Shown here: positions 1-6,898 of the stretch, one piece after another | How positions within the stretch are numbered: the first letter of the stretch is position 1 | Layout: the number at the start of each line of letters is the position of its first letter | Assembly: GCA_938003595.1 (NCBI GenBank) | Contig: CALKYH010000233.1 | Location: 1 to 13,424, forward strand | Length of the DNA stretch: 13,424 bases | Direction of reading: 5' to 3' | Source: an uncultured bacterium | Lineage (GTDB): Bacteria > Planctomycetota > Phycisphaerae > Phycisphaerales > UBA1924 | The notes under the pieces: generated by a model | The model's input: only the letters and a program-made list of their open reading frames with translations | Told to the model about the DNA's origin: nothing | Databases searched by the model: none | Made by a program: the position numbers and the translations under genes

Positions 1-37
1 GACGAGAAGGTCGTAGGTTCAAATCCTATCACCCCGA
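1..37 (+). tRNA. 3' part of a tRNA, probably tRNA-Pro
   Basis: The first 37 bases fold as the 3' end of a tRNA cut by the window edge. Bases 1-2 are the end of the anticodon loop, 3-7 (CGAGA) the 3' strand of the anticodon stem, and 8-12 the variable loop. The T arm follows: GTAGG, loop TTCAAAT, CCTAT. The acceptor 3' strand is CACCCCG (30-36) with discriminator A at 37. No CCA is encoded. The layout matches bacterial tRNA-Pro position by position (AGGTC variable loop, ...CCG acceptor end, A discriminator), but the anticodon lies outside the window, so the amino acid is inferred. Confidence 0.8.
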
Positions 38-178
38 TTCATTCGGCCTGATGGCCTCGGCAAGCGCCGGGGCCATCGTTGTTGATGCGGCAGTCCAACG
101 GCATCCAGTCACCCGGGCAGCGTGGCGTCGAGTTCGAATTGTCGCATCACGACAAAGCGACTCCGCCAACCTCCGTCG

Positions 179-754
179 TCACCTCGGAGCGAATTCCGCG
201 TACCCGAACGCGGCCGCCACGCCGCCATCCATGAGGAAGCGGCTGTCCGTCATGAACGCGCCGCCGGGTCCCATCAGCAGGGCGCCGACGGCCCCGACCT
301 CATCCGGCGCGCCGACTCGCCCAGCAGGACGCAACTTGATCATGCGCCGACAGCCCTCGCCGCAGGGGTCGTTGAATTCATCCTTGGCGAGCGGAGTCCT
401 GATGATTCCCGGACGGACGGTGTTGACCCGTGCGCCGCGCTTGCCCCAACGCGCCGCTGACGCCGCCAACCGCATCGAGTTCCCTCGCTTGGAGACCTGA
501 TAGGCACGAAGCGGATAAGAGATCCGATCCGGCTGGAGCGTGGGCAACGAGAGCAACTCATCCGCCCGTGACGCCGCCAACGCCCGGCTCTCTTCCGGAG
601 CGAGTGGCGGGAGGCGATGCCCAGACTGCGAAGCGATGACGACGCCCGCTCCGCCTTGAGCGATGACATTCCCGAACTCTTCGAGTACGAGGGCCGTGCT
701 CTCCCACCCCCGACGCCGGAGCGAGACCAGCTCGATCCGAAACGGCCTATTGGT
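179..754 (-). pseudogene. 5'-truncated short-chain dehydrogenase/reductase (SDR) remnant
   Basis: This minus-strand frame is open from an in-frame TGA at 755-757 to the stop at 179-181. It encodes the C-terminal part of a classical SDR. A GGAGVVIAS strand leads to the catalytic Ser, the catalytic YxxxK appears as YQVSK at 502-488, then RGARVNTVRPGIIRTPL, GRVGAPDEV and the end motif FLMDGGV. The long Ser-to-Tyr spacing matches an SDR subgroup I remember with sequence like TALVLEEFG. The N-terminal TGxxxGxG nucleotide-binding motif and the NAG region are missing. Recognisable homology stops near 700, there is no ATG or GTG start, and I found no SDR-like sequence in the other minus frames up to 960. 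About 110 residues appear lost, so the gene is very likely inactive. A TTG at 580-578 gives a 133-aa frame, but it starts after the serine strand. Confidence 0.75.
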
Positions 755-974
755 TCAGCAGACGGCCTATCCCGAGCTCCCACACCCGGACGCCATTCAA
801 ATAATGTCCTCCTGGTGTACGATCACCCCGATGTCTCGACGGTCTCACGGCCGGCGAATCGGTGCAGAGGAGAAAGGGGGCCGTTGCCCAACTCTCAGCT
901 CCCGGCGCGCGGGTGGATGGATCATCGCGAAGACTGGGAGATACGCAGCCAGCTCAACCTGAAAGGGACCGGAC
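704..974. other. Intergenic region upstream of the MBL-fold gene
   Basis: No convincing gene is seen here. The stretch holds a 9-bp direct repeat, ACGGCCTAT, at 742-750 and 762-770, and an 11-bp copy of the tRNA 3' end at 822-832. A weak promoter-like pair, TTCAAA (796-801) and TACGAT (818-823) with 16-bp spacing, could drive the downstream gene. The ribosome-binding site AAGGGA sits just before 975. The promoter call is low confidence. Confidence 0.4.
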
Positions 975-1709
975 ATGGCGCGAGTTGCAGAGATTTCTCC
1001 CGGCGTTCATCGAATCAGCATCCTGTACCCCGAGATCAACCTGCAGTTCAATCACTTCCTGGTGGTCGATGATGAGCCGCTGCTCTACCACACCGGGATG
1101 CGGCGCATGTTCCCGGAGGTGTTGGAAGCCGTCGGGCGGTTGATCGATCCCGCCACGCTCCGCTGGATCGGGTTTGGCCACTTCGAGGTGGACGAGTGCG
1201 GGTCGCTCAACGAGTGGCTCAAGGTGGCGCCGCGAGCGCAGGCGGTTTCGGGCGTGGTCGGCACGCTGGTCAACCTCAACGACTTCGCCGATCGTCCACC
1301 GCGGGCGCTGACGCCGGACGAATCGCTCAGCACCGGCAAGTTCCGCTTCCGTCACCGGCCCACTCCTCATCTTCCGCACGGGTGGGACGCGGGGGTGCTT
1401 TTCGAGGAGACCCAGCGCGTGCTCTTCTGCGGCGATCTGTTCACCCACAACGGCGATGTGGAGCCGCTGACCGAAACGGACATTCTGGGACGCGCCCGCG
1501 AGTCGCTCGCGGCCTTCCAGGCCGGGCCGCTGATGGACTACATGCCCTACACGCCGAACACGCGTCCACTGCTGGAGGCACTGGCGGGACTGCGCCCGCG
1601 GACGCTGGCGACGATGCATGGCAGTTCGTTCACGGGCGACTGCTCCGCCGCTCTCATCGGCCTCGACGGCGTGATGAAGGAGATGCTCGGAACGCCGACC
1701 CAGCGATGA
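975..1709 (+). CDS. MBL-fold metallo-hydrolase, ODP (diiron oxygen-binding) type
   Basis: This is a 244-residue single-domain metallo-beta-lactamase-fold protein. Its metal motif is HxExDE (H69, E71, D73 in GFGHFEVDECGSL), not the HxHxDH of hydrolytic lactamases. Further ligands fit at H132 or H135 (TPHLPHGWD), D154 (LFCGDLF) and H215 (TMHGSSF). This pattern belongs to the ODP/FprA branch, whose members bind a diiron centre and reduce or sense O2 or NO. Flavodiiron proteins carry a C-terminal flavodoxin domain; this one has none, so it needs an outside electron donor or acts as a sensor. No signal peptide is seen, so it is probably cytoplasmic. The ATG is preceded by AAGGGA about 8 bases upstream. 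The next gene starts 48 bases after the stop on the same strand, so the two may be co-transcribed. Family assignment is firm; the substrate is unknown. Confidence 0.85.
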   Translation: MARVAEISPGVHRISILYPEINLQFNHFLVVDDEPLLYHTGMRRMFPEVLEAVGRLIDPATLRWIGFGHFEVDECGSLNEWLKVAPRAQAVSGVVGTLVNLNDFADRPPRALTPDESLSTGKFRFRHRPTPHLPHGWDAGVLFEETQRVLFCGDLFTHNGDVEPLTETDILGRARESLAAFQAGPLMDYMPYTPNTRPLLEALAGLRPRTLATMHGSSFTGDCSAALIGLDGVMKEMLGTPTQR

Positions 1710-1757
1710 GCGCTCACGGCCAGCCGAGGGAACGCGCCATAGAGGAAGGAAGTGTCC

Positions 1758-2144
1758 ATGTCGATTATGCCGTCCGGGACCGAAGTGGCTCGACCGTTCG
1801 TGCCGGCCAAGGACCTCGAGCTCTCGAAGCGCTTCTACCGCGCCCTCGGATTCGAGATCGTGCTTGATGCAAAGGATGTCGCGATCTTCAGGATGGGCCC
1901 GAGCAGCTTCCTCCTGAACCACTTCGATCAGGCCGAGAACTTCATGATGCAGCTCATGGTGGACGACCTGGACGCCTGGTGGGCGCACATCCAGGCGCTG
2001 CAGCTGCCCCGCGAGTTCGGCGTGCCGGAGCCGCGCCCTCCGAAGATGCAGCCCTGGGGCCTGCGGGTCGCGTACCTCATCGACCCATCTGGAAATCTCT
2101 GGCACATGGCGCAGCGCCGACCCGATGCGCCTCAGGACGCCTGA
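1758..2144 (+). CDS. VOC family protein (glyoxalase/bleomycin-resistance fold)
   Basis: The 128-residue product has the vicinal-oxygen-chelate pattern. It opens with a strand and helix, RPFVPAKDLELSKRFYRALG (12-31), a typical domain opening. FLLNHF contains H55, and the C-terminal DPSGNLWHMAQR carries H116 next to the conserved D-P-x-G-N turn. The length fits a single VOC domain, which normally dimerises to build the metal site. Members include glyoxalases, dioxygenases and antibiotic-binding proteins; nothing here decides between them. The ATG at 1758 is preferred because AGGAAGGA ends 7 bases upstream. An in-frame GTG at 1752 would lie too close to that site. It follows the MBL-fold gene closely on the same strand, so a shared transcript is plausible. 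Confidence 0.85.
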   Translation: MSIMPSGTEVARPFVPAKDLELSKRFYRALGFEIVLDAKDVAIFRMGPSSFLLNHFDQAENFMMQLMVDDLDAWWAHIQALQLPREFGVPEPRPPKMQPWGLRVAYLIDPSGNLWHMAQRRPDAPQDA

Positions 2145-2198
2145 GCGCGGCTCGGAGGGGCTACGGGCCGCACGCCCGTGCCGTGGATCGCCCGAACG

Positions 2199-2226
2199 CT
2201 GAACAAACGAGCGGATCGGGTATCCT
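2199..2226 (+). promoter_or_regulatory. Candidate promoter for the DUF3604 operon
   Basis: A possible -35 element CTGAAC (2199-2204) and -10 element TATCCT (2221-2226) are separated by 16 bases, about 60 bases before the DUF3604 start. The -35 match to TTGACA is poor. It is the best sigma-70-like pair I saw between the VOC and DUF3604 genes. Confidence 0.3.
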
Positions 2227-2286
2227 GATGTCGGGCAGCCGCGGCGCAGATCGTCCCTGGCGCGGCGGCCCGGAAGCGAGGACAAC

Positions 2287-4230
2287 ATGATCCGCAGACC
2301 GACTCTGGCCTTCCTTCTCGCCGTCGGCGTCGCGTCGCCGTCATTCGCTCGTCAGGCGCAGGTCAGCGACATCGGCACGCTCGACGCCGACGCCGCGGCC
2401 CGCGTCTATCCGGACAAGCCGCCCTATTCCCCGTACGCCGACCGCAACTTCCCGACGCGTCCGTACTTCGGCGACACCCACCTGCACACCTCGTTCTCGA
2501 TGGACGCGGGCGCCTTCGGCTGCCGGCTCACGCCGGACGACGCCTACCGCTTCGCGCGGGGCGAGCAGGTCACCTCCTCGACGAACCAGCCGGTGCGGCT
2601 TTCCCGGCCGCTCGACTTCCTCGTCGTCGCCGACCACTCCGACGGCTTCGGCTTCTTCCCGCTGCTCATGAGCGGCGATCCCGGGCTCCTCGCGACGGAG
2701 CAGGGCCGCAAGTGGTACGACCAGATCCGCTCGGGCCACGGCGCTGACGCCGCGCTCGACATCATCGTGAGCTTCGGCAAGGGCGACCTGCCCGACGGCT
2801 TCCCCCTCCCCGGCACGCCCGCCTATCGCTCGGCGTGGCAGGAGGTCATCAAGTCGGCGGAGAAGGCGAACGATCCCGGGCGCTTCACGGCGTTGATCGG
2901 CTACGAATGGACCTCCAACGCGGGCGGGAACAACCTGCACCGCAATGTGATCTTCCGGGGCGACGGCGCCCAGGCGAGCCGCGTGGAGCCCTTCACCACG
3001 CTCGAGCCGCTGGGCAGCCCGAACCCCGTGGACCTCTGGAAGTGGATGGCGGCGGCGCAGGACAAGACCGGGTCCGAGCTGCTGGCGATCGCCCACAACG
3101 GCAACCTGAGCAACGGCATCATGTTCCCGACGCTCGAGGCGTTCGGCGAGAAGCTCGACCGCGAGTATGTGCAGACACGCGCGAGGTGGGAGCGCCTCTA
3201 CGAGGTGACCCAGACCAAGGGCACGGGCGAAGCGCACCCCTATCTCTCGCCCAACGATGAATTCGCGAACTTCGAGATCTGGGACAAGGGCAATCTCGAC
3301 GGCACGGTCGCGAAGACCAACGACATGCTGCAGCACGAATATGCGCGCGAGGCCCTCAAGTCGGGCCTCAAGCTCGAGGCGGAATTCGGCACGAACCCCT
3401 ACAAGTTCGGCCTCATCGGCAGCACCGACGCCCACACGGGTCTGGCCGCCGTCGAGGAGGAGAATTTCTTCGGCAAAGTGACCCCGCAGGAGCCCGGCCC
3501 GGACCGCATGACCAAGGCGTTTGTCGACAACCCCAAGACCGGCGTCAAGATCATGGACTGGCAGGTTTCCTCTTCCGGCTTCGCCGCCGTCTGGGCGACC
3601 GAGAACACCCGCGAAGCGATCTTCGACGCCATGCAGCGCCGGGAGACCTACGCCACCACCGGCTCGCGCATGATCGTGCGGTTCTTCGGCGGCTGGGACT
3701 TCGTGCCCGCCGATGCGCACGACCGTCTGCCGGCGCGCCTGGGCTACACCAAGGGCGTCCCGATGGGCGGCGATCTCATGGGCGCCCCATCGGGCCGGTC
3801 GCCGACCTTCTTGGTCGCCGCCCTGAAGGACCCGATCGGCGCCAACCTCGACCGCATCCAGATCATCAAGGGCTGGCTCGACGCCGGCGGGCAGCTGCAC
3901 GAGCGCGTGTTCGATGTCGTCTGGGGCGACGCCGACTCGCGCCGACCCGGCCCCGACGGCAAGCTCCCGCCCGTCGGGACCACCGTCGATGTCGCGAGCG
4001 CCAGCTGGACCAACACCATCGGCGACCCCGAGCTCATCGCCGTGTGGACGGACCCCGAGTTCGACCCCGCGCAGCGGGCGTTCTACTACGCGCGGGTCCT
4101 CGAGATCCCCACCCCGAGATGGACCGCGTACGACCAGGTCCGGCTCGGCAGCAAGGCGTTGCCCGGCACGACGATGACGCTGCAGGAGCGCGGCTACACC
4201 TCGCCCATCTGGTACACCCCCGCGAAGTGA
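2287..4230 (+). CDS. Secreted DUF3604 protein (PHP-like metal-dependent fold)
   Basis: The 647-residue product begins with a Sec-type signal peptide: MIRR, a hydrophobic core to about residue 17, and likely cleavage after SFA (about residue 21). The rest is a full-length DUF3604 domain. Metal-binding-type motifs of the PHP fold lie in order: GDTHLHTSFSMDAG (H65, H67), VVADHSD (D116, H117), AHNGN (H270) and GSTDAHTG (D381, H383). FFGK and a Gly-rich C-terminal half typical of the family follow. It should act outside the inner membrane and bind divalent metals. The reaction is not established for this family, so hydrolase activity is inference. It is the first gene of a tight operon: a parvulin gene starts 13 bases after its stop, then a HupE-like gene. 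The ATG follows a GAGGA site. Family assignment is firm. Confidence 0.92.
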   Translation: MIRRPTLAFLLAVGVASPSFARQAQVSDIGTLDADAAARVYPDKPPYSPYADRNFPTRPYFGDTHLHTSFSMDAGAFGCRLTPDDAYRFARGEQVTSSTNQPVRLSRPLDFLVVADHSDGFGFFPLLMSGDPGLLATEQGRKWYDQIRSGHGADAALDIIVSFGKGDLPDGFPLPGTPAYRSAWQEVIKSAEKANDPGRFTALIGYEWTSNAGGNNLHRNVIFRGDGAQASRVEPFTTLEPLGSPNPVDLWKWMAAAQDKTGSELLAIAHNGNLSNGIMFPTLEAFGEKLDREYVQTRARWERLYEVTQTKGTGEAHPYLSPNDEFANFEIWDKGNLDGTVAKTNDMLQHEYAREALKSGLKLEAEFGTNPYKFGLIGSTDAHTGLAAVEEENFFGKVTPQEPGPDRMTKAFVDNPKTGVKIMDWQVSSSGFAAVWATENTREAIFDAMQRRETYATTGSRMIVRFFGGWDFVPADAHDRLPARLGYTKGVPMGGDLMGAPSGRSPTFLVAALKDPIGANLDRIQIIKGWLDAGGQLHERVFDVVWGDADSRRPGPDGKLPPVGTTVDVASASWTNTIGDPELIAVWTDPEFDPAQRAFYYARVLEIPTPRWTAYDQVRLGSKALPGTTMTLQERGYTSPIWYTPAK

Positions 4231-4243
4231 CCCCGGGGCGCCC

Positions 4244-5137
4244 GTGAAACTGCTCAAGGAACCGCTCGTTCAGTTCGCGCTCCTCGGCGCGATCCTGTTC
4301 GCCGCCTATGCGTGGCTGCACCGCGCCGACGCGCCCGTCGGCGATGCGCCCCCCGCCCCGATCCGGCTCGGCGAGAGCGATGTCCGCTGGATCCGCGAGA
4401 CATGGGCCCGGCAGTGGGGGCGTGAGCCCACCGACGAGGAGATGCGAGGCCTCGTGGGCGCCTTCCTCGAGGAGCACGCCATGGCCCGCGAGGCCGCGCG
4501 CATGGGCCTCGACGACGACGACATGATCGTCCGCCGCCGGCTCGCGCAGAAGCTCCAGTTCCTCATCCAGGATGTGGCCCGCGTCGCCGACCCTTCCGAC
4601 GATGAGCTCCGCCGCTTCCTCGAGAGCCACGCCGATCTGTTCGGCATCCCCCCAACCGTCACCTTCACGCACATCCTCTTCAAGAACCTCGGACGGGCCG
4701 ACGCCCAGGCCGACGCGGCCGCCGCCCTCGCGATGCTCCGCGGCCCCGCGCCCCGCCCGGCCCCGGCCGAGCTCGGCGACCCGATGCTCATGGACGCCGA
4801 TTTCATCGACGCGACCCCCCAGACCGTCGGCGACGCCTTCGGACCGGAGTTCTCCCGGGCGGTCTTCGACGCGCCGCGCGGCGAATGGAGCGGCCCGTTC
4901 CAATCCGCCTATGGCTTGCACCTGGTCCTGATCCGATCGACGACGCCCGCAGCGACCGCATCATTCGAGACCGTTCGCGACGCCGTCCTGGAGCGCTATC
5001 GGGACGACCGCGCCCGCGAGGCGTACCGCCGGTTCGTCGCAGAGCTGCTTCAACGCCAGGGTGTGGACGCCGACGAGAGTGTGCGGCGGTGGCTGCCCCC
5101 GGACCTCACGCCGGCGGCCCCGGAGCGACCGGAATGA
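4244..5137 (+). CDS. Membrane-anchored parvulin-type peptidyl-prolyl isomerase
   Basis: The 297-residue product has an N-terminal hydrophobic anchor (about residues 8-25, LVQFALLGAILFAAYAW) with the remainder predicted outside the membrane. A helical SurA/PpiD-like chaperone region (about 45-130) precedes a parvulin-like domain (about 138-232). Its marks are VTFTHILFKN at the start, DFIDATPQTVGDAFG in the middle and GEWSGPFQSAYGLHLVLI at the end. Parvulins isomerise prolyl bonds and help extracytoplasmic proteins fold. The central segment is short, so catalysis may be weak and chaperone activity dominant. The start is a GTG with a poor ribosome-binding site, 13 bases after the DUF3604 stop, which suggests coupled translation. 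The stop overlaps the next start (ATGA). Its likely client is the DUF3604 protein or the HupE-like protein; this is inferred from gene order. Confidence 0.88.
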   Translation: MKLLKEPLVQFALLGAILFAAYAWLHRADAPVGDAPPAPIRLGESDVRWIRETWARQWGREPTDEEMRGLVGAFLEEHAMAREAARMGLDDDDMIVRRRLAQKLQFLIQDVARVADPSDDELRRFLESHADLFGIPPTVTFTHILFKNLGRADAQADAAAALAMLRGPAPRPAPAELGDPMLMDADFIDATPQTVGDAFGPEFSRAVFDAPRGEWSGPFQSAYGLHLVLIRSTTPAATASFETVRDAVLERYRDDRAREAYRRFVAELLQRQGVDADESVRRWLPPDLTPAAPERPE

Positions 5138-6117
5138 ACCGCTTCATCGTCGCGGCCCTGGCGCTCCTGCTCGGCTTGACCATGCGGGCCAGCGCACACG
5201 AGGTGCGCCCCGCCTATCTGGAGTTGCGGGAGATCACGCCCGGCGTCTTCGAGGTCCTCTGGAAGACCCCCATGCTCGGCGAGGCGCGGCTGGCTCTGAC
5301 GCCGCAGTTCGGCGACGACGCCCGGCCGCTCTCTTCCGTGACGACCGTTCTTCGTCCCGGCGCCGCCATCCAGACATGGACACTCCACGCGCCCGCGCTG
5401 CGCGGCGGAACGGTGCGCATCGAGGCGCTCGAGAGCACCATGACCGACGCCCTCGTCCGAGTCGATTTCGCGGACGGCGGCTCCTGGACCGCGCGGCTCA
5501 CGCCGCGCCAACCCATGGCCGAGATCCCCACTCGCCCCTCCGACGCCTCGGTGGCTGGCGTCTATCTGCGCCTGGGCGTCGAGCACATCCTCACCGGCCC
5601 CGATCACCTGCTCTTCGTCCTCGCGCTCCTCATCCTTACCCGCGGACGCTGGATGCTCGTCAAGACCATCACCGCGTTCACGCTGGCCCACACGGTCACG
5701 CTCGCCCTGGCCACGCTCGGCTATGTCCATGTGCCCCAGAGCCCGGTCGAGGCGATCATCGCGCTGTCGATCGTCCTTGTCGCGGCGGAGATCCTGCGCG
5801 AACGGCAGGGCCGCGCGAGCTTGGCCTCGCGGGCGCCGTGGATCGTCGCCCTGAGCTTCGGCCTCCTGCACGGCCTGGGCTTCGCCGGGGGCCTGAGCGA
5901 GATCGGCCTGCCGGCGGGGCGCATCCCTCTGGCGCTCGGGTTCTTCAGCGTCGGCGTGGAGGCAGGCAACCTGCTGTTCGTCGGCGTGATCCTGGGCCTC
6001 GGCGCGTTGGGCCGGGCGATGAAGCTCCGGGTCCCGATATGGGTTCGCCTCGCCCCGACCTACGCGATCGGCGCCATCGCGTCCTTCTGGGTCATCCAGC
6101 GCGTCGTTGGCTTCTAG
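5134..6117 (+). CDS. HupE/UreJ family membrane protein
   Basis: The 327-residue product has a signal peptide ending at SAHE (about residue 21), so the mature protein would start near H22. An extracytoplasmic beta-rich domain follows (about 23-135), then about six or seven transmembrane helices (about 140-325). Conserved polar motifs lie in the helices: GVEHILTGPDHLLF (H151, D157, H158), FTLAHTVTLALA (H186), FGLLHGLGFAGGL (H246) and FFSVGVEAGNLLF (E276). These match the larger HupE/UreJ type. HupE and UreJ relatives are implicated in nickel or related metal handling, so a transport role is likely but the metal is unknown. The start overlaps the parvulin stop by 4 bases (ATGA), so it is the third gene of the operon. 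A longer upstream open frame exists, but the signal peptide and overlap decide the start. Confidence 0.9.
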   Translation: MNRFIVAALALLLGLTMRASAHEVRPAYLELREITPGVFEVLWKTPMLGEARLALTPQFGDDARPLSSVTTVLRPGAAIQTWTLHAPALRGGTVRIEALESTMTDALVRVDFADGGSWTARLTPRQPMAEIPTRPSDASVAGVYLRLGVEHILTGPDHLLFVLALLILTRGRWMLVKTITAFTLAHTVTLALATLGYVHVPQSPVEAIIALSIVLVAAEILRERQGRASLASRAPWIVALSFGLLHGLGFAGGLSEIGLPAGRIPLALGFFSVGVEAGNLLFVGVILGLGALGRAMKLRVPIWVRLAPTYAIGAIASFWVIQRVVGF

Positions 6118-6131
6118 ATAGCGCGTCGCCG

Positions 6132-6503
6132 TCAGTGACGCTCGCGCCGCGCCACCAACCCCGCCGCCACAAACAGGAACGCCGGCGCCGTGAAGATCAG
6201 GAAGTAGGGGCCGCCCGGAAACGACCCCGAGGCGACGAGCATCCACAGATAGAACGCGCCCAGGCCGCCGAGCGAGACCAGCCCACCGATCAACGGCCGC
6301 CACCAGCCGATCGCCATCCCCAGCAGCACAACGCCGGGGAACAGCGCGAGAGCCACAATCTCCCGAGCGTTCGGCGCGGCCGCCGGCTCAAGGAGAAACG
6401 CGAAGAGCAGCGCGCCGATCAGCACGCTGCCGACGCGCGCTCCCCAGCGCAGGAGCGTCGAGGCATGGATCCGGAACGGGGCGGGGCGGGTGACCGTGTT
6501 CAT
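6132..6503 (-). CDS. Small hypothetical four-helix membrane protein
   Basis: I do not recognise a named family. The 123-residue product has a short basic N-terminus and four hydrophobic segments at about residues 23-40, 48-66, 70-91 and 99-117. It ends in Arg-rich ARRERH, which favours a cytoplasmic C-terminus. No catalytic motif is visible. It converges on the HupE-like gene with only 14 bases between the stops. The ATG lies at the edge of an AT-rich palindromic block, and no ribosome-binding site precedes it, so the message may be leaderless. The hydrophobicity pattern and the codon-position GC bias support a real gene. Confidence 0.6.
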   Translation of the reverse strand: MNTVTRPAPFRIHASTLLRWGARVGSVLIGALLFAFLLEPAAAPNAREIVALALFPGVVLLGMAIGWWRPLIGGLVSLGGLGAFYLWMLVASGSFPGGPYFLIFTAPAFLFVAAGLVARRERH

Positions 6504-6544
6504 AGTTAGTAAACACTATCATAAGAATCGGCCCTGTCAAGGGC
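6502..6544 (-). promoter_or_regulatory. AT-rich palindromic promoter/operator region of the small membrane protein
   Basis: In an otherwise very GC-rich window this block is AT-rich and symmetric. TAGT-AAAC-ACTA lies at 6507-6518, and the wider ATAGT...ACTAT pair at 6502-6506 and 6515-6519. On the minus strand a perfect TTGACA sits inside the palindrome GCCCT-TGAC-AGGGC (6544-6531), and TATGAT follows 11 bases later. That spacing is too short for a standard promoter, so the exact promoter is unclear. The symmetry overlapping the start codon suggests a repressor site. Confidence 0.45.
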
Positions 6545-6672
6545 TGGGGGCCGAAAACCGCGCAAAATGGCTTCTCGTCGAGGTTTTCGGCCGGCTCACC
6601 GGTCCGAGCCGGGCCCCCGACTGGATCGACCAGGGACCCTCCCCTCATCGACATCGGCGATGCTCCCGGCGT
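6545..6672. repeat. Spacer with an 11-bp perfect inverted repeat
   Basis: GGCCGAAAACC (6549-6559) is matched by GGTTTTCGGCC (6582-6592) around a 22-base loop. No T-run follows on either strand, so it does not look like an intrinsic terminator. No coding region is convincing between here and the methyltransferase fragment. Confidence 0.5.
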
Positions 6673-6888
6673 CTGGATCGGCGGCGATGTGAACTACAAC
6701 CGCGTCGGCCCCGGCGACACCGACCACCGGCGGTCCGACCCGCGCATCGCCGCCATGGTCCGTGCCGCGCTGCGCAATGCGACGATCACCGCGAGTGTCG
6801 GCGCCGGTTCCATCGAGCCGATGGACCGCGCCGTCATCCCCTCGAGCGCCCCGCCGGGATGCGAGCGCAGCGCCCTGCTTCGGCTACG
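6673..6888 (+). pseudogene. Decayed partial copy of the methyltransferase gene at 8718-9488
   Basis: Bases 6673-6710 are identical to 8726-8763 (38 of 38). Similarity then continues, diverged, to about 6880. The translation keeps WIGGDVNYNRVG, DPRIAAM and VGAG, which match residues 4-15, 25-31 and 45-48 of the intact protein. Two residues are missing from the glycine-rich SAM-binding loop, and a single-base deletion near 6846 shifts the frame. After the shift, MRAQRPA resumes in the other frame, matching intact residues 68-74. The fragment has no start codon in its own frame and stops before the exporter ATPase. It therefore covers only about the first 75 residues and is dead. Confidence 0.85.
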
Positions 6889-6898
6889 ATGAAACTTC

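Noticed and set aside
1752..1757. GTG at 1752 as the start of the VOC gene.
   Set aside because: It lies 1 base from the purine-rich ribosome-binding site; the ATG at 1758 has proper spacing.
2163..2179. Hairpin ACGGGC-cgcac-GCCCGT as a terminator of the VOC gene.
   Set aside because: Only 6 bp and no T-run follows; in GC-rich DNA such stems are common.
954..2288. A minus-strand open frame of 444 codons opposite the MBL and VOC genes.
   Set aside because: No recognisable domain and biased composition; both plus-strand genes have clear motifs and ribosome-binding sites.
2341..4257. A 638-codon open frame on the minus strand opposite the DUF3604 gene.
   Set aside because: Its product is a low-complexity mix of Arg, Gly, Ala, Val and Glu with no domain, while the plus strand holds a full family match. 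Long antisense frames are expected at this GC content.
6689..6892. A 67-codon plus frame starting at ATG 6689 as a small gene.
   Set aside because: Its sequence is the frameshifted copy of the methyltransferase N-terminus, and the ATG lies inside the conserved region with no ribosome-binding site.
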